Source: Prevotellaceae bacterium (GTDB lineage Bacteria; Bacteroidota; Bacteroidia; Bacteroidales; UBA932). Taken from it: a stretch of DNA of 53,856 nucleotides. Below, in pieces: positions 16,418 to 23,184 of this stretch. The notes below the pieces were generated by a model that saw only the letters and a program-made list of their open reading frames with translations, was not told the origin of the DNA and did not search any database. A program made the translations under genes and the position numbers. The stretch lies in assembly GCA_031269545.1 (NCBI GenBank), contig JAISYZ010000204.1:1-53856 (forward strand), in the 5' to 3' direction. Positions within the stretch are counted from its first letter, which is position 1, and each line of letters begins with the position of its first letter.

Positions 16418-17152
16418 ATGGTAAATGAAGAAAAAACAAGCGTAATAGTCGAACTGTACGACCTGACTATTACCGAACGTAAAGACGATCGTTTTGGTCG
16501 AGTAGTAACAAGCAAATCGCTCAAAGAAGACGATTTGATTAAACTCGCCGTTGCACGCCGCACCGACTTGAGTCCTGCTACGCTGCGCGCTTCGCTTGAT
16601 ATTCTCAAAGAGATAGCCATCGAGCAGATAACCAACGGAGCAAGCGTATATTTCGGACTCGGATATTTCAGTCTTATAGTTAACGGCACGTTTATCGGCG
16701 ACCATGCAAAATGGGATCCGACAAAACACAGCCTCCACGTAAAGGCAGCGGCATCCGTCGCACTGCGCGAAGCAATAGAAACAACGCAGGTAAACGTGCG
16801 CGGGATGTCGCAAAGCGGCATAGTCATCAACAGCGTACACGACGTTGCATCGGGCGAAGACAATGCGCACCTGACGCCGGGCGGAGGCGTAAGCCTGTCG
16901 GGAAACAAAATCAAAATCGCAGGCGAAAGCCACGACAACGGCATTTATCTGACAAACCTGAACACGCAGGAAGTTACGGCGATAGCCGCAAACGCTGTCA
17001 TCGTAAACGACCCGTCGAAGGTAAGTTTCATCGTGCCGAACGGTTTGCTCGCAGGCGACTACAAACTGAGTATCACTACGCAGTACTCTTCGGGAACAAA
17101 TTTGCTCAAAGAGCCGCGCACATACGTCTTTGATTACGTGTTGACGGTATAA
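16418..17152 (+). CDS. HU-like DNA-binding domain protein with C-terminal DUF4469 Ig-like domain
   Basis: A 244-residue protein found mainly in Bacteroidales. Residues 1-115 read as the HU-like domain of the PF14848 type (DDLIKLAVARRTDLSPATLRASLDIL, VYFGLGYFSLIVNGTFIG, KHSLHVKAAAS). Residues about 140-244 match the DUF4469 Ig-fold (SGNKIKIAGESHDNGIYL, VIVNDPSKVSFIVPNGLLAGDYKLSITTQYSSG, TYVFDYVLTV). Full-length HU/IHF bind and bend DNA; whether this form still binds DNA is untested, and the KPR-type beta arm of HU is not obvious. It has no signal peptide, so it is cytoplasmic. The coding sequence is much richer in G+C than the housekeeping genes here. The ATG 11 nt upstream (16407) meets a stop at once, so the start at 16418 is preferred. 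Confidence 0.8.
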   Translation: MVNEEKTSVIVELYDLTITERKDDRFGRVVTSKSLKEDDLIKLAVARRTDLSPATLRASLDILKEIAIEQITNGASVYFGLGYFSLIVNGTFIGDHAKWDPTKHSLHVKAAASVALREAIETTQVNVRGMSQSGIVINSVHDVASGEDNAHLTPGGGVSLSGNKIKIAGESHDNGIYLTNLNTQEVTAIAANAVIVNDPSKVSFIVPNGLLAGDYKLSITTQYSSGTNLLKEPRTYVFDYVLTV

Positions 17153-17566
17153 GCCGTTGATATGAAGATGCCGCACTTGGTGCAACGAGGATGTCCCTTT
17201 CGGTGTGGCGAGGTCGTCCCACTCGGAACGGCGAGGATGATGATCTTTGTAAATTTTACAGACAGGATAATTTTGGGGTTGCAATAATAACGATACGGGT
17301 TGCGATTGGCAAACCAGCCATCCATCGGTTGTTTTTTAATTGATTGAACATAATTATATATTTTGCCAATCCTGCTCGTATGTTATTATAATAATTACAA
17401 GCCTTCGGGTTTATATTAAATTGAAACAATTATTAACGAAGAATGAAACGACAATATTAAGCAAAACACATAACTGTCAATTGTCAATCGCGTGTAAACT
17501 CATATTGAAAAAGGCTTGCACGTTTTTTTATGTGAAAATTAAAATAATTTATAAATAAATATGGAA
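17153..17566. other. Intergenic region with short tandem imperfect repeats
   Basis: About 410 nt. At 17175-17242 three imperfect 22-23-bp units (core GGCGAGGTCGTCCC or ACGAGGATGTCCC) follow each other. A 41-codon ORF starting at 17162 crosses them but has no recognisable product. The remainder becomes AT-rich towards the next gene; I see no clear promoter. Confidence 0.4.
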
Positions 17567-18751
17567 ATGAATAAAATTATAACAATACTGTTAATCGCTG
17601 CCGTATTTATATCGTGCAGCGGACAGACAGGCACGGGCAGGGCAAAGACCGTCCGCGCCTACTCTCCCGACATGAACAACATGGAGATGTTAAGCATGTC
17701 GCAGTTGCCCGGATGGCAGTTACTTGCAGGAACGCAATGGACAGGTACGGCATATTGCAACAGCATAAAGGGAGTAAACGAACATCTGAACGCTTACTTC
17801 TTTATAGATGGCAATCGCAACTATTCGCAGACACAGTTCAATCGATCGGGTACAAGCGATGGCAAAACGGTTTATCTGAACCTTATGACGGCTGCCGATT
17901 ATCTCGATTACGTGTTTCGCCGTCAGTTTCCAAACATAAAAAATGCAAAGCGTGTCATGTTGAAGACTGTTGACCAGTATTCGGAAGACGAACGTCGCCA
18001 GCTCGAAGAGCAGCGCATGCAAATGTATAATACTATGGTTGACTATGCAAGAAACAATCCTGCCGCTACCACAGGCTTGCACATACACAAGCAGACCATT
18101 GACCGCGCTGCGGCAGAATACCGATGGCTGCAAAACGGCGACACTGTAATACATTTTATGGAAGTTATCATTCACGCCACATATCAGGATATTCGCAGCC
18201 AATACCTTAACACATCTACTGTTCTTTGGAATCAGCAGGCGTTGTGGTCGGCTACCGTGCCTGCAAAAAACCGCAAAAAGGCAGAAAAGGATATTGAACA
18301 GATGTTGCCTTCCATAAAATACAACGAGCAGTATATTGCAGATCTCAACAACATTGTGATGCAAGGCATACGGCACAACGAACAGGAATCGATGCGCATA
18401 AAGAACGAAATGGCGCAATTCGAAATACGTCATCAGCAAAACATGTCGCGACAGATTCAGGAAACGCATGAATATGTGATGAACTCGCGCCGCGAGGTGA
18501 ACGCCAGCCGTCAGGCATCGATGGAGCGTATAAATCAGGGATGGACGGATGTTATCAAAGGCGTTGATCGCTATGTGGGTACGGATGGCAAGGTTATGGA
18601 AGTGCCTGTAAGCATGGGCAGCAAGGTATGGCAAAGCGCCGAGGGCGGCACAATTTATACTTCCGACAGTTATCTGTTCAATCCTGTGGATTATGCTGTG
18701 GACAGAAACGGAAACATACAGGAATTTCGACAATTGCAACTGCTCAAATAA
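17567..18751 (+). CDS. Lipoprotein of unknown function with a long coiled/helical centre
   Basis: About 394 residues from the second ATG (17567; the track start is two codons upstream). The leader MNKIITILLIAAVFISCS carries an ISC lipobox near residue 16. Residues 45-110 contain a compact domain with LAGTQWTGTAYCNSIKGVNEHLNAYFFID. Two charged, glutamine-rich helical stretches follow (EDERRQLEEQRMQMYN near 135, and about 270-330 with IKNEMAQFEIRHQQNMSRQIQETHEY), likely coiled coil. The C-terminal 70 residues (GVDRYVGTDGKVMEVPVSM, VWQSAEGGTIYTSDSYLFNP) look like a small globular cap of a kind I have seen in uncharacterised lipoproteins but cannot name. Codon use is G+C-rich like its HU/DUF4469 neighbour. 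Confidence 0.6.
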   Translation: MNKIITILLIAAVFISCSGQTGTGRAKTVRAYSPDMNNMEMLSMSQLPGWQLLAGTQWTGTAYCNSIKGVNEHLNAYFFIDGNRNYSQTQFNRSGTSDGKTVYLNLMTAADYLDYVFRRQFPNIKNAKRVMLKTVDQYSEDERRQLEEQRMQMYNTMVDYARNNPAATTGLHIHKQTIDRAAAEYRWLQNGDTVIHFMEVIIHATYQDIRSQYLNTSTVLWNQQALWSATVPAKNRKKAEKDIEQMLPSIKYNEQYIADLNNIVMQGIRHNEQESMRIKNEMAQFEIRHQQNMSRQIQETHEYVMNSRREVNASRQASMERINQGWTDVIKGVDRYVGTDGKVMEVPVSMGSKVWQSAEGGTIYTSDSYLFNPVDYAVDRNGNIQEFRQLQLLK

Positions 18752-19054
18752 TTAATAATTAAGAGATAGACAGACAGATAATTTGATTAATGATAAAAAA
18801 ACCTCTGCCTGCCTTTGCGTAGAACTTTGCGACCTTCGCAGTAAAAAAATCAAACCGCAAAGAAAGAATGAACGATTAATAATTGACAATTAACAATGCA
18901 GGGTGTCATTCCGAGCGCAGTAAGGAATCGAAGCTCGGCGCAGCCAATCTGTTACAGATTTCTCGACAGGCTCGAAATGACGAAACAAACAAATAATAAT
19001 TTAATGATGATATGTACAATGCTAAATCAAGATGCTGAATACAAATATTTTTTA
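18752..19054. other. Intergenic repeat region before the two-component genes
   Basis: About 300 nt without a gene. It holds an inverted CTTTGCG...CGCAAAG pair (near 18818-18862), AT-rich debris (TTAATAATTGACAATTAACA) similar to that around 14880 and 16330, and dispersed repeat copy R3 (18902-18982). Confidence 0.45.
18902..18982. repeat. Dispersed intergenic repeat, copy R3
   Basis: Shares GAATCGAAGCTCGGCGCAGC and AGATTTCTCGACAGGCTCGA with R1 and R2 in the same orientation. Its 5' part (GTGTCATTCCGAGCGCAGTA) is diverged from theirs. Confidence 0.75.
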
Positions 19055-19065
19055 TACTTTTGACA

Positions 19066-21981
19066 ATGAAATTAAAATTAACAATTATACTGTTTTTGAG
19101 TTGTGCGGCTCTGTCGGCGCAACCGCTCGTTACGTCCGAGTACAATTACCGGCGTTACGGCATTGCCGATGGACTGCCAACCGAAATAGTCGAATGTCTG
19201 TTTCAGGATTCGCGCGGCTTTATGTGGTTTGGTACCGAACACGGCTGCGTATGTTTCGATGGGCATACATTCAAAAAATATTTAACCGACAAGTCGCTGC
19301 CAATAAACAAAATTGAAGAAAACGAAAGCGGCGAGATAGTCATTTACGGCTATTATTTTATTTACATACTTGATGTCAAAACCGACAAATTGCGCATGAT
19401 ATTCAAAGACCGAAACCTGAATTATAATGTAAATCGGTCGCCCGGACTTCCTCGCGGTTACAGTGTCTATATGAAACGCGATACAAGAAAAAATTCGCTT
19501 TTCCGCTTACATGGCGATACGCTGGTCGAATTTTTCAACCATCCGCTAATTGATGAAATGGAATACGGTCAGAGCATATATTACGACATGGCATCACAAC
19601 TGTTTTATATTCCCACAGGCGACAGTAAGATACACATAACAGACACAGATGGTAACGAAAAGGCGGTGTTCGACAATATTTACGTATGCAGATTTGTTAA
19701 AACAAAAGACGAATTGCTGGCAGTCGGCTATGATGGAGTATGGAAAATAAACAAAGCAGGCGTTGACCAGAAATATAAGTTCGAGCAAGGAATCGACCGC
19801 TCTTCCATAAACAGCGATGAAGATTTGTTTGCTGTCGTTGATGCCGACGATAATCTGATTATCTACGATAACAGCGGAGTACGCTACTGTCGAAACGGCA
19901 AATTAGAAACAATTATAGACAATATCAATATTCCGCGTTCGTTGATGTTCGACCATGAAGGCAATCTGTGGTTCACTTCGCGACAGGGTATTTACAATTT
20001 CTTCAAACTTGATTTTGTTACCTACAAGGTAAACGCGCAAAATGCCGACATTGTCTATTCCATTGTTCCGATAGAAAACAGCAAGGTCTTTATGACTACC
20101 GGTAACGGTAAACTCATACTTTTCGATGATGGCAAATACGAAGAACTGCATTATCCGGCGCATCCCACATCAACTACGGAATTTTCATACCAGTCAATAC
20201 GTGTAGGCGATGCATTCTATTTTCCCACATATTCGGATATTCTGAAATATAAAAACGGAAAATTCAGTTGGCTCAACATAATACCCGAACAATATCATGT
20301 CGCATCGTGCATAATTAATGATAACGAATTTGCTGTTGGAGGCTATGGTAAACTTTTCATACTTGATAATGAAGGAAACAAAAAACGCGAGATTTCACAC
20401 GTAGATATACTACGTTCCACTATTTATACCGTAAAAGCCGACAATAAAAACCGACTGTGGATAGGTGGACACGACGGTATTTGCCGTATAAGCGAAACGG
20501 ATACCGCTTACTTCTTCGGCGAAAACACAATGAATGCCGAAGCATCGATAAAAGACCGCTCGGGACGAATATGGTTTAGTTGCGAAAGTCATATCTACTA
20601 CACCGATGGCGATACAATACGGCTGTTTATGGAGTTCCCGAATACCATAATCGCAAACATCTGCTATACGCAAAACAACCTGATTGTCATATCCGACAAT
20701 ACGGGAATACGCATAATAGACGCCGAAACGAAACGTTTTAAATCATTCGACTACAGCAACGGATATTCAGCAGGCGAGCCAAGCTGGAACACCATGTCAG
20801 AAGATTACAGCGGCAATATCTGGATGGGAACACAAAGCCCCAATGTGTTAAAATTTAATCCGTCGAAATTAATGCACCGAAACTATACGCCTCTGCTTTA
20901 TCTTACATCAGCCCAATATTCGGCAAACAATACAGATATGATGGAATTGGAAAACGGCTCTTCACTGAAACACAATCAGCGTAATTTCCGTTTTGCGTAC
21001 ACCGGACTTTGTTATTCAGACCCTCAAAGCGTACGTTATCGCTATCGCCTGACCGGCTTTCAGGACGAATGGTCGAAACCTTCACCCGAAAGCGAAGTAA
21101 CATTCAACAACCTGTTGCCCGGTCATTACGAGTTTCAGGTAATTGCCGATACCGGTACGCCCGATTCGGAAACCACTGTTATAACAAAAACTTTTACCAT
21201 TTTACCCGCATTTTGGCAAACCTTATGGTTTTATTCCTTATGCATCATATTCTTTATACTGATAATAGCATTTATTTCATACCGTTATATGGACAAACAG
21301 AACAAGAAAAAACTTGATGTACTCGAACGTCAAAAACAATTAAATAACCTGCAAATACAGTCAATACGTTTGCGCTCCATTCCCCATTTCAATGCCAATG
21401 TGCTGGCAGGAATAGAATATTACATTATGAACTTTTCGAAAGAAGAAGCCAACAAATATCTTTCGATGTATTCGGCGTTTACCAATATCACGCTCAACGA
21501 TGTTGACCGTCCCGCTCGCACGCTCGAACAGGAAATAGAATACGTAGAACTGTATCTGAATCTCGAAAAAATGCGTTTCGGCGATAATTTTGAGTTTAAT
21601 ATTGAGATGGATAAAGATGTTGACAGGCAAATAATGTTGCCCAATATGATTTTGCATACGCATAGCGAAAATGCAATCAAACACGGACTTCGCACTAAAA
21701 AAGACAAAGGACTTTTGAACGTGCGAATATTGTCGCTGCACAATACCGACGAGATTATTATCATAATAGAAGATAACGGAATAGGACGCGAAGAAGCAAA
21801 ACGCCTGCAAACACAGGGCAGCCAGCAGGGATTGAATATTCTGTCGCAGCAAATACAACTGTACAATCAGATGAACGATAAAAAAATAATACAGCGCATC
21901 ATCGACCTGTACGACAGCGACAACCGTCCGCTCGGCACACGCATAGAAATTATTGTTCCCAAAGGGTTTGATTATGAGTAA
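19066..21981 (+). CDS. Sensor histidine kinase: periplasmic beta-propeller, Y_Y_Y domain and LytS-type kinase
   Basis: About 971 residues from ATG 19066; the track start is a TTG two codons upstream. The signal peptide is MKLKLTIILFLSCAALSAQ. Residues about 25-620 carry propeller repeats with the RegProp pattern (DSRGFMWFGTEHG, DHEGNLWFTSRQGIY, NKNRLWIGGHDGI, YSGNIWMGTQ). A Y_Y_Y domain (RYRYRLTGFQDEWSKPSPES) precedes one membrane segment near 722-745. The cytoplasmic part is a His_kinase/LytS type: phosphoacceptor His near 775 in IPHFNANVL, N-box ENAIKHGL, G-boxes DNGIGREEA and QGLNIL. The H-box lacks the usual NPHFxFN. It probably senses a periplasmic ligand and phosphorylates the LytTR regulator 17 nt downstream. 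Confidence 0.93.
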   Translation: MKLKLTIILFLSCAALSAQPLVTSEYNYRRYGIADGLPTEIVECLFQDSRGFMWFGTEHGCVCFDGHTFKKYLTDKSLPINKIEENESGEIVIYGYYFIYILDVKTDKLRMIFKDRNLNYNVNRSPGLPRGYSVYMKRDTRKNSLFRLHGDTLVEFFNHPLIDEMEYGQSIYYDMASQLFYIPTGDSKIHITDTDGNEKAVFDNIYVCRFVKTKDELLAVGYDGVWKINKAGVDQKYKFEQGIDRSSINSDEDLFAVVDADDNLIIYDNSGVRYCRNGKLETIIDNINIPRSLMFDHEGNLWFTSRQGIYNFFKLDFVTYKVNAQNADIVYSIVPIENSKVFMTTGNGKLILFDDGKYEELHYPAHPTSTTEFSYQSIRVGDAFYFPTYSDILKYKNGKFSWLNIIPEQYHVASCIINDNEFAVGGYGKLFILDNEGNKKREISHVDILRSTIYTVKADNKNRLWIGGHDGICRISETDTAYFFGENTMNAEASIKDRSGRIWFSCESHIYYTDGDTIRLFMEFPNTIIANICYTQNNLIVISDNTGIRIIDAETKRFKSFDYSNGYSAGEPSWNTMSEDYSGNIWMGTQSPNVLKFNPSKLMHRNYTPLLYLTSAQYSANNTDMMELENGSSLKHNQRNFRFAYTGLCYSDPQSVRYRYRLTGFQDEWSKPSPESEVTFNNLLPGHYEFQVIADTGTPDSETTVITKTFTILPAFWQTLWFYSLCIIFFILIIAFISYRYMDKQNKKKLDVLERQKQLNNLQIQSIRLRSIPHFNANVLAGIEYYIMNFSKEEANKYLSMYSAFTNITLNDVDRPARTLEQEIEYVELYLNLEKMRFGDNFEFNIEMDKDVDRQIMLPNMILHTHSENAIKHGLRTKKDKGLLNVRILSLHNTDEIIIIIEDNGIGREEAKRLQTQGSQQGLNILSQQIQLYNQMNDKKIIQRIIDLYDSDNRPLGTRIEIIVPKGFDYE

Positions 21982-21998
21982 AAATAAATATAATAATA

Positions 21999-22733
21999 AT
22001 GAAAAAATACACAGCAGTAATAGTCGAAGATGAACGTTTGCCTTTGTTAAGTCTAATTCAAAAGTTGAACGAATATCATCCCGATATCGAAATTGCAGAT
22101 ACCTGCGGCGATGCCGATACCGCTCTTGAAAAAATATTGAAAATAAAACCCAAGTTGCTGTTTTTGGATATTCAGTTGCCGGGTAAAAACTCGTTATGGC
22201 TGGTAGAACAGTTAAACCTTGCGCTGAACATAATGCCTTACATAATTTTTACCACAGCATTCAATAAAACCAATTATCTTTTACGGGCAATAAAATATCA
22301 GGCAGTCGATTATCTGTTGAAACCTGTGAATATCGTAGAACTGGCAAAAGCCATAACAAAGATGAAAGAAATATCTGACAAAAATATTAATATTCCTGAA
22401 CGAAAATATTCATTTCACACATTCAATTCGACACTGGTAATATATGCATCGGAAATAGCGTATTGCGAAGCCGAAGGCAATTATTGCAAAATGTTTACAT
22501 CGAAACATGGCGAAGAAGCAATTTTTGAACGTTTGGGCGAAGTTGAAGCAAAATTGCTTCCATCTGGACTGTTTGTGCGGGCAGGAAGAGGTCATCTGAT
22601 AAACAAAAAAGCCATTTACAAGTTAGACATACGAAAACAAATATGCTACCTGAAAACAGACGTCGGTATGCTTTACGAAATAAATATGTCGTCGAGCGGT
22701 TTTGCAGCGCTAAAAGACGAATTGGATAAATAG
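21999..22733 (+). CDS. LytTR-family response regulator
   Basis: A 244-residue regulator. Residues 1-120 are a receiver domain: acidic pocket VEDE (10-12), phosphoacceptor Asp57 in FLDIQLPG, Thr85/86 in FTTAF and Lys108 in LLKPV, all in place. Residues about 140-240 are a LytTR DNA-binding domain (IAYCEAEGNYCKMFT, RAGRGHLINKKAIYKLD). The start lies 17 nt after the kinase stop, so both are one operon and are surely partners. Likely targets are unknown; LytTR sites could not be assigned by eye. Confidence 0.95.
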   Translation: MKKYTAVIVEDERLPLLSLIQKLNEYHPDIEIADTCGDADTALEKILKIKPKLLFLDIQLPGKNSLWLVEQLNLALNIMPYIIFTTAFNKTNYLLRAIKYQAVDYLLKPVNIVELAKAITKMKEISDKNINIPERKYSFHTFNSTLVIYASEIAYCEAEGNYCKMFTSKHGEEAIFERLGEVEAKLLPSGLFVRAGRGHLINKKAIYKLDIRKQICYLKTDVGMLYEINMSSSGFAALKDELDK

Positions 22734-23184
22734 CGGTTTTTTTGAGTCGCTACTTAAAAGAATACAAATTATTTATTATAAACAAGTTATAAATGCAAAT
22801 TACCGAATAAAAATACCGTGTTTTACATACATACAGGCTAAAAGTCGGCAAAACATGAACAGTTTTTTTTTCTTTGTGTTCGTCATTGCAAACTGCGAAG
22901 CAGGAAGCAACCGAAACCCGCAGGGTTCGGCGTAGCCAACCGCAGCGGAGCTCGGCGCAGCCAATCCAAAAAGCACGTCATTGCGAACGAAGTGAAGCAA
23001 TCCAGAATATTATTCATTGTTTATTTTTCTGGCTTGCTTCGTCGCTGCGCTCCTCGCAATGACGTGCTGCTTGCTTTTATGTCAAAACAAAATTGACAGA
23101 AATAATGTCGTATTATTGCTGATTTTTTATTTTTAAGGAACGACTATTTAATCCTTTTGTTTGCGGTTTGATATTACGTTCTTT
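22734..23184. repeat. Composite dispersed-repeat region R4 with a long inverted repeat
   Basis: A 450-nt intergenic stretch packed with repeat pieces. 22900-22970 has GTTCGGCGTAGCC and GAGCTCGGCGCAGCC units related to R1-R3. 22973-22986 (GCACGTCATTGCGA) and 23054-23067 are a perfect 14-bp inverted pair whose complementarity continues inward (GAAGCAATCCAGAA with TTCTGGCTTGCTTC), giving a hairpin of roughly 95 nt. 23027-23139 is about 90% identical to 37632-37745. The ORF track entry at 22874-23062 is a translation of these repeats, not a gene. Confidence 0.75.

Noticed and set aside
16711-17133. 140-codon plus-strand ORF inside the HU/DUF4469 gene
   Set aside because: Arginine-rich out-of-frame shadow; the overlapping frame has clear domain matches.
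16339-17284. Long minus-strand ORFs (201 and 301 codons) opposite the HU/DUF4469 gene
   Set aside because: They are antisense shadows of a G+C-rich gene; their translations are low-complexity and unlike any protein.
17720-18739. 339-codon minus-strand ORF opposite the coiled lipoprotein gene
   Set aside because: Antisense shadow. The plus strand has a lipobox and plausible domains, whereas the minus frame is rich in Cys, His and Ile without pattern.
19055-19062. TACTTTTG as promoter of the two-component genes
   Set aside because: It would start transcription at or after the ATG at 19066, and no -33 partner is present.
21361-21866. Minus-strand ORFs of 148 and 165 codons opposite the sensor kinase
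   Set aside because: They lie opposite the conserved kinase H- and N-boxes and have no recognisable content.
22874-23062. 62-codon ORF with the translated motif RHCERSEAIQ
   Set aside because: This is a familiar translation of dispersed intergenic repeats (GTCATTGCGA type), not a protein-coding gene.
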